Shown: positions 33,581 through 42,660 of the stretch, one piece after another
Layout: each line of letters opens with the position of its first letter
How positions within the stretch are numbered: position 1 is the first letter of the stretch
Assembly: GCA_050179685.1 (NCBI GenBank)
Contig: JBFXEW010000006.1
Coordinates: forward strand, 152,844-216,843
Source of the DNA: GWE2-40-63 sp050179685
GTDB lineage: Bacteria; Bacteroidota; Bacteroidia; Bacteroidales; SZUA-534
DNA length: 64,000 nt
Direction of reading: 5' to 3'
The notes under the pieces: model-generated
Databases searched by the model: none
What the model saw: the letters and a program-made list of their open reading frames with translations, nothing else
Told to the model about the DNA's origin: nothing
Program-made: the position numbers and the translations under genes

Positions 33581-34699
33581 ATGAAAACACTTTTATTTAC
33601 GCTTCCTATAGTACTTCTTTTAGCTTCGTGCGGATCGGACGACGATGCCATAAAAAAGAAAATTATAATGAAGAAGCAGCAACTGGTTAAAATTGAACAG
33701 CAAATTGCCGCACTCGAAAAACAGTTATCCGATACTACGCCCGAAAACAACAACCTTCCGGTTGAGGTGAAGACTTTGGCTTTTGAGCCCTTCAATCATT
33801 ACTTTGTGGTTTTCGGAAATGTTGAAGCCGATAAGTACGGAATGATTAGTCCCGAAATGGCCGGACGCATTGCTTCCATTGAAGTTAACGAAGGCCAGCG
33901 GGTTTCAAAAGGTCAATTGTTGCTTACTTTAAATACCGAAGCTATAGAGAGTCAGATAAAATCGTTGGAAACCAGTTTGGAACTGGCCACATCTACTTTT
34001 GAAAAGCAAAAGGCACTTTGGGATCAGAAAATTGGTTCCGAGATTCAGTACCTCCAGGCCAAATCGGGAAAGGAAAGTCTCGAAGCACAACGGAGTGCCT
34101 TAAAAGCCCAGTTAAAAATGGCCCAGCTCAGAGCTCCTTACGACGGGGTAGTGAATAAAATCTATCCGAAAAAAGGTGAAATGGCCGGACCGGGAATGCC
34201 TGGGGTTGAATTTGTTAATCTGAAGAAACTTACTGTGCGCGCCCAGGTTTCAGAAAAATACCTTGCTCAGGTGCATCAGGGACAAAAGGTAGAATTGTCG
34301 TTTGCATCGATGCCCGACATTAAAATTACCACGCCCATTGTACGGATTTCAAAAGTGCTGAATGCCAAAAGTCGTACGTTCGAGATTGAGTTAAACATCG
34401 ATAACAGCAACGAAAAACTGGTGCCTAATATGGTTTCAACCATTCGCATTAACGATTATAGTAATCCTAAGGCACTGATAATTCCCTCGTTGGTTGTAAA
34501 GAAAGATATTTCGGCTTCCTACGTTTACCTGGCTGTTGCCGATGGTAATAGCTACGTGGTAGAGAAGCGTAAAGTGGAACTGGGACATGCTTATCAGGAA
34601 CATACCGAAGTTATTTCCGGCCTGAAGGCTGGCGATAAGGTTATCGTTAAGGGCTACAACCTGGTTAGTTCTGGTATTCCGGTGAACCTTAAAAAATAA
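33581..34699 (+). CDS. RND efflux periplasmic adaptor (membrane fusion) lipoprotein
   Basis: A 372-residue adaptor. The signal ends in a lipobox with Cys17 (LLLASCGSDDD), so it is anchored in the inner membrane. A short coiled coil (25-48) follows. The barrel-sandwich and hairpin region starts ISPEMAGRIASIEVNEGQRVSKGQ, split as strands at 88-112. The lipoyl half ends LRAPYDGVVNKIYPKKGEM, then a beta-barrel and membrane-proximal domain. It bridges the TolC-like protein before it and the RND pump 21 bases after it. Confidence 0.92.
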   Translation: MKTLLFTLPIVLLLASCGSDDDAIKKKIIMKKQQLVKIEQQIAALEKQLSDTTPENNNLPVEVKTLAFEPFNHYFVVFGNVEADKYGMISPEMAGRIASIEVNEGQRVSKGQLLLTLNTEAIESQIKSLETSLELATSTFEKQKALWDQKIGSEIQYLQAKSGKESLEAQRSALKAQLKMAQLRAPYDGVVNKIYPKKGEMAGPGMPGVEFVNLKKLTVRAQVSEKYLAQVHQGQKVELSFASMPDIKITTPIVRISKVLNAKSRTFEIELNIDNSNEKLVPNMVSTIRINDYSNPKALIIPSLVVKKDISASYVYLAVADGNSYVVEKRKVELGHAYQEHTEVISGLKAGDKVIVKGYNLVSSGIPVNLKK

Positions 34700-34720
34700 T
34701 TTACCGAAGAGCTATTTATT

Positions 34721-37700
34721 ATGAACGATTCTGTAAAAAAACCAAATAAGTTCAGGGAGTTTAAACTAACCTCGCTGGCACTGAATAATAAAAATACCGT
34801 TTACCTGTTAACGGTGATACTGATTTATTTTGGATGGACCTCGTACGTGGGTTTGCCCAAAGAATTATTCCCTGAGATTGTGTGGCCGCAAATTGTGGTT
34901 AATACAGTGTATCCGGGTAATGCCCCTGAGGATATCGAAAACCTGATTACCCGCCCACTCGAAAAGGAACTCGAGAATGTGCGTGGCATGAAGGAAATAA
35001 CGTCTATTTCGGCGCAGGATGCCTCCATTATTTTTGTGGAATTCAATACCGATGTGGAAATTGAAGATGCACTCCGGCGGGTAAAAGATGCCGTGGATGT
35101 TGCCAAAAGCGAATTGCCTTCGGAAAACGATCTGGTGGGTCCCAATTCGTTCGATATTGACTTTTCAGAGTTTCCCATTCTGAACATCAACCTGTCGGGC
35201 GATTACAGCATCGAAGAACTGAAAAAATATGCTGAATACCTTGAAGACGAGATGGAAGGTATTGCTGAGGTTTCAAAAATTGCCATCGAAGGGGTGAACG
35301 AACGCGAAATTAAAATCAATGTCGATTTAATCAAGCTCGAAGCTTTCGATTTAAGTTTTAACAGCATAATAGGAGCTATTCAGAGCGAAAACCTGTCGAT
35401 GTCGGGTGGCGAAATCCTGTTGGGACAAACCCGTCGCAACCTACGGGTGCTGGGTGAGTTTAAGTCGATGAAAGACATTGAAAATATTATTATCTCAAGC
35501 GACGATGGTAACATTGTTTACCTGCGCGATGTGGCCGAAGTAATTGACGGCTACCAGGAACCATCGAGTTTTGCCCGTCTCGACAAGAAGTCGGTGGTTT
35601 CGGTTCAGGTAATTAAAAAAGGAGGCGAAAACTTGTTATCGACTACCGAAAAGGTTTTCGATGTGCTGAACAGGGCCAAGGCCGATAACATGCTGCCTCA
35701 AGATTTGAATATATCGATTACCAACGATCAGAGCGAGTTGGTGAAAATGCAGCTCAGCAACCTCGAGAATTCCATGATTATGGGGGTTATCTTTGTAATT
35801 CTGGTGCTCTTTTTCTTTTTAGGTACACGTAACGCTTTGTTCGTGGGTCTTGCCATTCCCCTGTCGATGATGATTTCGTTTGTGATAATTGGAGCCATCG
35901 ACTTCCGGATTAACATGATAGTGCTCTTTTCACTGATTCTGGCTTTGGGAATGTTGGTTGATAATGCCATTGTGGTGGTCGAAAATATTTACCGCTTTGT
36001 CGACAATGGTTATGAGCCCTGGGAAGCGGCAAAAAGAGGAGTAGGCGAGATAGCCATACCCATTATTGCTTCGACCTTAACTACGCTCGCTGCTTTTTTT
36101 CCGCTGGTTCTCTGGGAAGGAATTATGGGCGAATTTATGAAGTACATGCCCATAACCCTGATTATTGTGCTGACCTCGTCGTTGTTTGTGGCGCTGGTAA
36201 TTATTCCGGTATTCTCGGCTACCTTTATTAAAGTAAAGAATGGCGACGAGGAAAATACCCGCCGTAAAAAACGCTTTGGACTTTATGCTGCTTTAGGTAT
36301 GATTTTGCTTGGTGCCTTATTGCTTATGGGAGGTAAAATGGTGCTGGGTAACCTTCTGGTTCTTTTTGGAGCCATTGGTATAATGAATCTTTTGTTCCTA
36401 AGTCGTATGGAATCGTGGTTTCAGCAGATTTTCCTGGTTAAATTGGAAAATATTTATACCCGTTCGCTCCACTTTGCCCTGCGCGGGAAAAACCTCTTGC
36501 TGTTTTTCTTTGGCACAATCATGTTGCTGATAATTACCATAATCTTATTCTTTTCCAGGATGCCCGATGTGTTGTTGTTTCCTGATAGCGACCCCAACTA
36601 CATCAATATAATTTGCGAATTGCCTGTTGGAACCGATATTACCGGCACCAATCAGTTTGTGCTGGATCTCGAAGACGATATCATCAGTCATCTCGAACAA
36701 CAGGGTGCTTTGGTTCCGGGAAATAAGGATGCGAGCATTGTGGAGTCGGTACTGGCCACTGTGGGTAAAGGCGATCCCAACGATTTTACGGTAAACACCT
36801 CACCCAATAAAGCGCTGATAACCATTAGTTTTATCGACTATGAATTCCGCAATGGAAAAAATACGGCTAAAATTATGCAGGAGCTTACCACTTACCTCAA
36901 AGGGGCTTATGCCGGTGTTGAGATGTCGTTTGGAAAAGACGAAGGTGGTCCTCCAACCGGAAAACCCATAAACCTTGAGATTATTGGACCGGAATTCGAT
37001 CGTTTGGTGCATTTGGCCGATACCATTAAAGCACATCTCGATATGGCCGGCATCGATGGAATCGAAGGGTTAAAAATGAATATCAGCACGCAACAACCCG
37101 AGTTGCTAATTCACATCGATCGCGATAAAGCCCAGCGTTTTGGCCTTAGCACCGGTTTAATTGCATCAACTCTGCGTAATGCTTTGTTTGGATTCGAAGC
37201 TTCTGATTTTAAAGTGGGCGAAGACGAATATCCCATTCAGATACGCTTAAAAGATGAATACCGCTACGACCTGGCCGCATTGGAGAATATGAAAATTACT
37301 GTTTTTGGCGATGGACCTCCGGCTCACATACCCTTGTCGAGTGTGGCTGAATTTGAATACAGCACTACCTTTAGTTCGGTGCGGCGTAAAAACATGAATC
37401 GGGTAATTACGCTGGCCTCGAATGTTATTGAGGGCTACAATGCAAACACCATCAACCAGCAATTGGCCAACCAGATGGAATCGTTCGCCATGCCTGTGGG
37501 CTACACCTACGAATTTACGGGAGAGCAGCAGGAACAAAACGAGTCGTCCGACTTTTTGGGAAATGCCATGTTGATTGCTCTGGCGCTTATTATGCTGATA
37601 TTGGTAACCCAGTTTAATTCGGTTATCCGTACCATAATTATTATGGCCAGTATTCTGTTCAGTACCATTGGCGTATTTGGAGGGCTGTGGACTTTTGATA

Positions 37701-38209
37701 TGGATTTCATCATCATCATGACCGGAATTGGTATTATTTCGTTGGCCGGAATTGTGGTGAACAATGCCATTGTGCTAATCGATTACACCGAATTGCTGAA
37801 AGACCGCAAGCGTCAGGAATTGGGCTTGCCCAAAGATGCCTTTTTGCCGGTTAGCGTGGCTACCGAATGTATTGTCGATGCCGGAAAAACCAGGTTACGT
37901 CCGGTACTTTTAACGGCTATTACCACCATTTTGGGTCTGTTGCCTATGGCTGTAGGTATGAACTTCGATTTTCGGGGATTGCTTACCAGCTACGATCCAA
38001 ACATATATTTTGGCGGCGATATGGCTGCCATGTGGAGCCCCATGAGTTGGACCGTTATCTTTGGTTTAACGTTTTCAACCTTTTTAACACTGGTGATAGT
38101 GCCGGTTATGTACCGGATGACCACCATTGCCCAGAAAAAATGGATGCTTTTGGCCGATAAGCTTAAAGACAAACGCAGCGACATACTGGCTGCCGATCAG
38201 GAAGTCTAA
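34721..38209 (+). CDS. RND family efflux permease
   Basis: A 1162-residue proton-driven inner-membrane pump (HAE1-like). Typical parts are TM1 followed by FPEIVWPQIVVNTVYPGNAP, the TM4 proton-relay motif LGMLVDNAIVVVENIYRF (the second Asp of the usual DD pair is Asn), and the mirror motif AGIVVNNAIVLIDYTELL. The GxxxP-like DAGKTRLRPVLLTAITT follows in the second half. Longer than the usual 1020-1080 residues: between TM6 and TM7 (about 515-565) there is an extra hydrophobic pair, FGLYAALGMILLGALLL and MVLGNLLVLFGAIGIMNLLF. Substrate unknown. Last gene of the operon; terminator follows. Confidence 0.94.
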   Translation: MNDSVKKPNKFREFKLTSLALNNKNTVYLLTVILIYFGWTSYVGLPKELFPEIVWPQIVVNTVYPGNAPEDIENLITRPLEKELENVRGMKEITSISAQDASIIFVEFNTDVEIEDALRRVKDAVDVAKSELPSENDLVGPNSFDIDFSEFPILNINLSGDYSIEELKKYAEYLEDEMEGIAEVSKIAIEGVNEREIKINVDLIKLEAFDLSFNSIIGAIQSENLSMSGGEILLGQTRRNLRVLGEFKSMKDIENIIISSDDGNIVYLRDVAEVIDGYQEPSSFARLDKKSVVSVQVIKKGGENLLSTTEKVFDVLNRAKADNMLPQDLNISITNDQSELVKMQLSNLENSMIMGVIFVILVLFFFLGTRNALFVGLAIPLSMMISFVIIGAIDFRINMIVLFSLILALGMLVDNAIVVVENIYRFVDNGYEPWEAAKRGVGEIAIPIIASTLTTLAAFFPLVLWEGIMGEFMKYMPITLIIVLTSSLFVALVIIPVFSATFIKVKNGDEENTRRKKRFGLYAALGMILLGALLLMGGKMVLGNLLVLFGAIGIMNLLFLSRMESWFQQIFLVKLENIYTRSLHFALRGKNLLLFFFGTIMLLIITIILFFSRMPDVLLFPDSDPNYINIICELPVGTDITGTNQFVLDLEDDIISHLEQQGALVPGNKDASIVESVLATVGKGDPNDFTVNTSPNKALITISFIDYEFRNGKNTAKIMQELTTYLKGAYAGVEMSFGKDEGGPPTGKPINLEIIGPEFDRLVHLADTIKAHLDMAGIDGIEGLKMNISTQQPELLIHIDRDKAQRFGLSTGLIASTLRNALFGFEASDFKVGEDEYPIQIRLKDEYRYDLAALENMKITVFGDGPPAHIPLSSVAEFEYSTTFSSVRRKNMNRVITLASNVIEGYNANTINQQLANQMESFAMPVGYTYEFTGEQQEQNESSDFLGNAMLIALALIMLILVTQFNSVIRTIIIMASILFSTIGVFGGLWTFDMDFIIIMTGIGIISLAGIVVNNAIVLIDYTELLKDRKRQELGLPKDAFLPVSVATECIVDAGKTRLRPVLLTAITTILGLLPMAVGMNFDFRGLLTSYDPNIYFGGDMAAMWSPMSWTVIFGLTFSTFLTLVIVPVMYRMTTIAQKKWMLLADKLKDKRSDILAADQEV

Positions 38210-38232
38210 ATTTTTAGTTGGTTAATACATTT

Positions 38233-38265
38233 AGGCCCGGCAAGTGTTTTTGTCGGGCCTTTTTA
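38233..38265 (+). terminator. Intrinsic terminator of the efflux operon
   Basis: AGGCCCGGCA (38233-38242) with TGTCGGGCCT (38251-38260), a 10-bp stem with one G-T pair, followed by TTTTT. It lies 24 bases after the RND stop. Confidence 0.88.
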
Positions 38266-38349
38266 GTTTGCAGGCCGGCCGTTTTAGCATTTGGAGAGCA
38301 CATAGGGTTTGCTGCTTGTTGGCAACAACTGCTTTTGCAGCTGAATTGT

Positions 38350-38531
38350 TTGTTGTCAGTGTGCAGCAAGCAATTCAGCGGCTTAATTTGGTGCTGCACA
38401 GCTGCAGCAAGCAATTAAGAGGCTTAAAATCATGCTGCCCAACTGCAGCACGTAATTCAGGGGCTGAATTTCACGTTGCACGACAGCAGCAAGTAATTTA
38501 GGGGTTGAATTCGGTGCTGCTGGTTTGCAAC
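38350..38531. repeat. 41-bp degenerate tandem repeat, about 4.4 units
   Basis: Successive 41-base units start at 38350, 38391, 38432 and 38473, with a partial unit at 38514. Each has the pattern (g/a)tgctgca...gcagcaagcaatt.ag.ggctt.aatt. The shared words are GCAGCAAG, AATT(C/T)AG and GGCTTAAT or GGGCTGAAT. There are no unique spacers, so it is not CRISPR. Open frames on both strands through it carry no family signature. Confidence 0.8.
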
Positions 38532-38626
38532 TTCAAATCGAGTAGTTTTTATCATTCACTGCACAGGTGTTGTAGCGGTTTTTGGGGATGAAGCTAACGA
38601 TGGAAAGGTATTTATAGAAAGTCAGG

Positions 38627-38776
38627 TTTTCACCCCTTCGCCTGTCGGCATTTCCCCGCCGCGGCGGGGAAGATTTTTAATTGCATAATTAACACTAAAC
38701 TTTAAAAAGTTACTTCTTCTGTTTATTTAGCGCGTCCTTCCCTTGCAGGGAAGGTGGCGACAGCCGGAAGGGTCAG
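38627..38776. repeat. Inverted-repeat-ended dispersed element, copy A
   Basis: Begins CACCCCTTCGCCTGTCGGCA and ends GGCGACAGCCGGAAGGGTC; the two ends are imperfect inverted repeats of each other. Inside are a GC-rich palindrome TTCCCCGCCGCGGCGGGGAA and a second hairpin CCTTCCC-ttgca-GGGAAGG. Copy B at 39155-39327 is in the same orientation. The right end of copy A encodes the last residues of the DUF559 protein. Confidence 0.8.
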
Positions 38777-39143
38777 TTGGTTTAAACTCATTTTTTATGG
38801 TTTGTAGTACAATTTGCAAATCGTTTATAACTTCTTCGTTCTTAAATCGGAGTACTTTAATTCCAAGTTCGTTTAAGGTAGCATCGCGCTTAGCATCGTG
38901 TTTTTTAGTAAAACGATGAATCTCACCGTCAAGTTCAACAGCCAGTTTTTCACTTTCACAATAAAAATCAGGTACATAAAAGAAATATTCGGTTTGGGTT
39001 TTGTCATAAATAATCGCATGTTGTCGCAAAAACTTACGGCCATTGAGTTGTTTCTTTCGCAGATGCCGCCAAAGAATAACTTCGTATTTTGTGGCATTAT
39101 GCCTCAATGCTCTGGTTATTTCTTTTATTTGGTGGTACTTCAT
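38727..39143 (-). CDS. DUF559 / very-short-patch-repair-like endonuclease
   Basis: A 138-residue protein when started at the Met at 39143 (MKYHQIKEITRALRHN); an earlier in-frame Met at 39179 lies in the repeat. It has the PD-(D/E)XK layout of DUF559: ATKYEVILWRHLRKKQLNG, RKFLRQHAI, FFYVPDFYCESEKLAVELDGEIH with the Asp and the E-x-D in place, then GIKVLRFKNEEV. Related to Vsr mismatch endonucleases, but cellular role unknown. The C-terminal 15 residues (from about SGCRHLP) are encoded by repeat copy A, and copy B lies just upstream of the start, so the gene is bracketed by direct copies of the repeat. Confidence 0.8.
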   Translation of the reverse strand: MKYHQIKEITRALRHNATKYEVILWRHLRKKQLNGRKFLRQHAIIYDKTQTEYFFYVPDFYCESEKLAVELDGEIHRFTKKHDAKRDATLNELGIKVLRFKNEEVINDLQIVLQTIKNEFKPTDPSGCRHLPCKGRTR

Positions 39144-39154
39144 GGTATTCTTAT

Positions 39155-39327
39155 TTTTCACCCCTTCGCCTGTCGGCACTTCCCCGCCGCGGCGGGGAAG
39201 ATGGGTATTGCAAAATTACTGCTAAACATAAAAAGTTTATGCTTTTGTTTATATAGAACGTCCTTCCCTTTCAGGGAACCGAAGGTCATGAGCGAAGCGA
39301 ATAAGGTGGCGACAGCCGGAAGGGTGA
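39155..39327. repeat. Inverted-repeat-ended dispersed element, copy B
   Basis: Same layout as copy A: CACCCCTTCGCCTGTCGGCA-like start, GC-rich palindrome at 39180-39200, CCTTCCC/GGGAA hairpin, and ending GGCGACAGCCGGAAGGGTG. It differs by an insertion of about 26 bases (CCGAAGGTCATGAGCGAAGC and following) before the terminal part. Positions 39328-39491 after it hold no gene that I recognise. Confidence 0.78.
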
Positions 39328-39491
39328 ATGGTGGACTTGATGAATGGTCTTAATTAGATTATTCTTTTTTAATTCTCCATAGATTGTTGCATCTTTGAAT
39401 CTTGTTTTAAATGCTTTGGAATCGAATCGGGAATTAGTCAATAGAAAGACGGTTATCTTATTCGATTCGGTATTATTTTAACTTTTATCAA

Positions 39492-40745
39492 ATGAAGAAG
39501 ATTATTCTGTTTTTATTGATTGGCTTTGCCCTTATTGTTCTTGTACAGGATTTTCTGGTAAGCAAAAAGAAGGCTGAATCGCAAAAACCACGTCCTTATC
39601 TGGTGGTTTTATCGCTCGACGGTTTTCGCTGGGATTATCAGCAAAAAGCACAAACTCCCTGGCTCGACACCATTACCCGCTATGGGGTAAAGGCCCAGGG
39701 ACTGCAACCGGCTTTCCCTTCAAAAACCTTTCCCAACCATTATACCATTGCCACGGGATTGTATCCGGGAAATCATGAATTAATTTCGAATAGTTTTTTT
39801 GCTCCCGATTTGAATTTGCACTATGCCATCCGCGATCGGAGTAAGGTTGAGGACGGCCGCTTTTATAAAGGAGAACCCATTTGGGTTACTGCCGAGGCGC
39901 AAAGTGTAAGAACTGGTTCGTATTTCTGGGTGGGTTCTGAAGCTACCATTAAAGGTTATGCTCCCACTTATACAAAAAAGTACGAGCACAACTTTCCTTA
40001 CATGCAACGGGTCGATTCGGTAATCGACTGGTTGCAGAAACCTTACCAGGAACGCCCAAAACTGGTGATGTGGTATCTGGCCGAGGCCGATGATGTGGGC
40101 CACCGACATGGTCCCGACAGCCCACAAATTGTGGATGCTGTTCAAATGCTCGACAGTGTGATTGGTGCTTTTATGATTAAAGCACAGCAACTCGACATTC
40201 GCGATTCCTTAAACTTTGTGATAGTTTCTGATCATGGTATGGGAGCTTTCGATTTGGAACACACCGTGTATTTCAATGAGCATGTTAAACCCCATTGGAT
40301 TGATACCACTTTTGGAGGCAATCCCTTTATGCTGGTTCAGGCGGTTCCCGAATATATCGATTCGGTTGCGCTGGCTTTCAGTAATGTGGAGGGAGTAAGC
40401 ATCTGGAAAAAGGAAGATTTGCCTGAGCGTTTTCATTTAAAACAAAGTAAGCGTTTAAGTAACCTGGTAATGGTGGCCGATAGTGGTTGGAGCCTTACCT
40501 ATAAGCGGGGACGGCGCTTTTATGCCGGGGGAACTCATGGCTACGACAATCAAAACCGCGATATGTACGGAATTTTTTACGCCATAGGCCCTGATTTTAA
40601 ATCGGATTATGATGCCGGGATTCTCTACAACACCGATATTTATAACCTGATGGCTAAAATACTGGAGATAAAACCGGCACCCAACGATGGAAAACCGGAA
40701 CAGATAATGCATGTATTAAAGGAAACAAAAATGCCGGAAAATTAA
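39492..40745 (+). CDS. ENPP-type nucleotide pyrophosphatase/phosphodiesterase
   Basis: A 417-residue alkaline-phosphatase-superfamily enzyme with an N-terminal hydrophobic anchor or signal (1-22). Two-zinc motifs of the ectonucleotide pyrophosphatase/phosphodiesterase family are present: VVLSLDGFRWDY (first Asp), PSKTFPNHYTIATGLYP with the catalytic Thr, YLAEADDVGHRHGPDS (Asp and His), IVSDHGMG, and GGTHGYDN (His). Probably periplasmic hydrolysis of nucleotide pyrophosphates or phosphodiesters. Monocistronic; its stop codon lies in the loop of its own terminator. Confidence 0.92.
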   Translation: MKKIILFLLIGFALIVLVQDFLVSKKKAESQKPRPYLVVLSLDGFRWDYQQKAQTPWLDTITRYGVKAQGLQPAFPSKTFPNHYTIATGLYPGNHELISNSFFAPDLNLHYAIRDRSKVEDGRFYKGEPIWVTAEAQSVRTGSYFWVGSEATIKGYAPTYTKKYEHNFPYMQRVDSVIDWLQKPYQERPKLVMWYLAEADDVGHRHGPDSPQIVDAVQMLDSVIGAFMIKAQQLDIRDSLNFVIVSDHGMGAFDLEHTVYFNEHVKPHWIDTTFGGNPFMLVQAVPEYIDSVALAFSNVEGVSIWKKEDLPERFHLKQSKRLSNLVMVADSGWSLTYKRGRRFYAGGTHGYDNQNRDMYGIFYAIGPDFKSDYDAGILYNTDIYNLMAKILEIKPAPNDGKPEQIMHVLKETKMPEN

Positions 40746-40758
40746 TCCGGCATTTTTT
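40729..40758 (+). terminator. Intrinsic terminator overlapping the phosphodiesterase stop codon
   Basis: AAATGCCGGA (40729-40738) with TCCGGCATTT (40746-40755), then T residues. The loop AAATTAA contains the stop codon of the upstream gene. Confidence 0.85.
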
Positions 40759-40781
40759 ATCTTGTTTCTGTGTTTTATTTC

Positions 40782-41984
40782 TTATTCCAGGGTTCTTCCC
40801 GGGTAGGCGTGCAAGGCTTTTTCCAGAGTCTCCATGGCAAGTTTTAAATCTTCTTTTTTAAGCACATAAGCTATACGTACCTCGTTATGGCCTTTCCCTT
40901 TGGTGGTGTAGAAACCACTGGCAGGAGCCATCATCACCGTTTGGTTGTTGTATTCAAAATCTTTTAGAATCCACTCGCAGAATTTCTCGCTGTTGTCCAC
41001 CGGAAGTTTAACAATGGTGTAAAAAGCTCCTTTGGGCATCGGACAAATCACGCCTTCCATTTTATTCAGAGCTTCAACGGTAAAGTTTCTGCGATCGATG
41101 TATTCGTTATAAACTTCGTCGAAATAAGCTTTTGGGGTGTCGAGCGATGCTTCACCGGCAATCTGTCCAAAGCTTGGTGGGCTTAGTCGTGCCTGTGCAA
41201 ACTTCATGGCAGTGGCTATCACTTCCTTATTTTTCGACACCAGGGCACCAATGCGTGTTCCGCATGAGCTGTAGCGTTTCGACACCGAATCGACCAAAAT
41301 TACATTTTGCTGAATGTCTTTTAACAACATAGCCGAAAAGTGGGTGTGTCCATCGTAGCAAAATTCGCGGTAAACTTCGTCGGAGTAGATGTATAAATCG
41401 TGTTTTTTAGCAATGGCAGCCAGTTTGCGCAATTCATCTTCGCTGTAAAGGTAACCCGTTGGGTTGCTGGGGTTGCAAATAAGTATTCCTTTTGTGTTTT
41501 TGTTAATCAGTTCTTCAAACTTCTCGATGGGAGGCAGGGCAAAACCGTTTTCGATGGTGGCGGTAACCGGAACCAGTTTAACCCCTACAGTAATAGCAAA
41601 GGCAGTGTAGTTGGCATAAAATGGTTCGGGAATAATTACCTCGTCGCCGGGGTTTAGGGTACTTTGAAAAGCAAATATCAATGCTTCAGAACCACCGGTA
41701 GTAATCAGCATTTCGGTATGATCAACTTCAATTCCCAACCCCTGATAGTAACCAGCCAGTTTACGACGGTACGATTCGTTACCTGCCGAGTGACTGTACT
41801 CAACCACTTTATCGGCAAAATTGCGAATGGCATCCAAAGCAACTTCGGGCGTTTTAATATCGGGTTGACCAATGTTTAGGTGATATACTTTACGGCCTTT
41901 GCGTTTGGCTTCTTCGGCAAAGGGAACCAGCTTGCGGATAGGCGAAGATGGCATTTGAATTCCTTTATCTGATATTTTTGGCAT
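40782..41984 (-). CDS. Class I/II PLP-dependent aminotransferase (aspartate aminotransferase-like)
   Basis: A 400-residue fold-type I aminotransferase. Motifs: LNIGQPDIKTPE near the N-terminus, TTGGSEALIFAF, CNPSNPTGYLYSEDEL, YSDEVYREF, and the PLP lysine in VDSVSKRYSSCGTRIG. C-terminal VRIAYVLKKEDL supplies the carboxylate-binding Arg region. Most like aspartate/aromatic aminotransferase subgroup I-beta of Bacteroidota; substrate is not resolved. It starts 7 bases after the DUF1573 gene. Confidence 0.9.
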   Translation of the reverse strand: MPKISDKGIQMPSSPIRKLVPFAEEAKRKGRKVYHLNIGQPDIKTPEVALDAIRNFADKVVEYSHSAGNESYRRKLAGYYQGLGIEVDHTEMLITTGGSEALIFAFQSTLNPGDEVIIPEPFYANYTAFAITVGVKLVPVTATIENGFALPPIEKFEELINKNTKGILICNPSNPTGYLYSEDELRKLAAIAKKHDLYIYSDEVYREFCYDGHTHFSAMLLKDIQQNVILVDSVSKRYSSCGTRIGALVSKNKEVIATAMKFAQARLSPPSFGQIAGEASLDTPKAYFDEVYNEYIDRRNFTVEALNKMEGVICPMPKGAFYTIVKLPVDNSEKFCEWILKDFEYNNQTVMMAPASGFYTTKGKGHNEVRIAYVLKKEDLKLAMETLEKALHAYPGRTLE

Positions 41985-41991
41985 GATAGAA

Positions 41992-42450
41992 CTAGTTTAT
42001 CTGATGATTATTAAAATTTGTTGCTTTTTTACGGAAGCCTTTTTTTGTTTTAAGCGGAGTTACGGTTCCGGTGATGCTTAGTTTTAATGGTTTGTCTGCA
42101 AAATTGGTGTAAACCATTATCGATTTCTCAAAGTATCCGATAGCTGCGGCATCAAAAACGATGCTAAGACTTGCTGTTTGGTTTTGTGGCACCGGGTTTT
42201 TGGTCCAGTCGGGCGAAGTGCAACCACATGAAGTGGAAACATGCCAGATTACCAATGGCTTGGTGTTTTTGTTGGTAAGCTCAAAAGTAAATGTGGCTTT
42301 TTCGCCTTGAATTAAATCCCCAAAATTGTGGCTGTTTGTGTTAAGCTCAATGTATTGATCGGGTTTGGCCGGAGTGCTGTCATTTAACTGCTGAGCCCAA
42401 AGGGCTGTAACAATAAAAGTAAAAACCAGGGTATGTATTAGCTTTGCCAT
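41992..42450 (-). CDS. DUF1573 exported protein
   Basis: A 152-residue protein when started at the Met at 42450 (MAKLIHTLVFTFIVTALWAQ signal); an earlier Met at 42459 is possible. The mature part is a single immunoglobulin-like DUF1573 domain: FGDLIQGEKATFTFELTNKN, then the conserved STSCGCTSPDW cluster, and ITGTVTPLK. Function unknown; common in Bacteroidota envelopes. Likely co-transcribed with the aminotransferase gene 7 bases downstream. Confidence 0.85.
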   Translation of the reverse strand: MAKLIHTLVFTFIVTALWAQQLNDSTPAKPDQYIELNTNSHNFGDLIQGEKATFTFELTNKNTKPLVIWHVSTSCGCTSPDWTKNPVPQNQTASLSIVFDAAAIGYFEKSIMVYTNFADKPLKLSITGTVTPLKTKKGFRKKATNFNNHQIN

Positions 42451-42591
42451 TCCGAACACTTTTTTAAGTGTTCAAAATTACAACTTTAAAAGCAATAGCA
42501 AGGCTCAAGGCCACTATTATTTAACATGATTTTTGTAAGCAAATTTGGTGTAATGCAGCAGTAAATGGAAAAAAAGGAATTTGTTTGATTT

Positions 42592-42628
42592 AAAAAAAGG
42601 ATGCTACCAAATGATTCATTTGGTAGCA
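42592..42628 (-). terminator. Intrinsic terminator of purE
   Basis: TGCTACCAAAT (42602-42612) pairs with ATTTGGTAGCA (42618-42628). On the minus strand it is followed by CCTTTTTTTA. It lies 33 bases after the purE stop. Confidence 0.82.
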
Positions 42629-42660
42629 ACCCATTCAATAAAGTTGATTAATACAAGCGC

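Noticed and set aside
38214..38501. Frames on both strands through the tandem repeats
   Set aside because: They reflect the repeat period, have no domain signature and overlap the efflux terminator.
38350..38531. CRISPR array
   Set aside because: The 41-bp units repeat end to end with no unique spacers and diverge throughout, so this is a plain tandem repeat.
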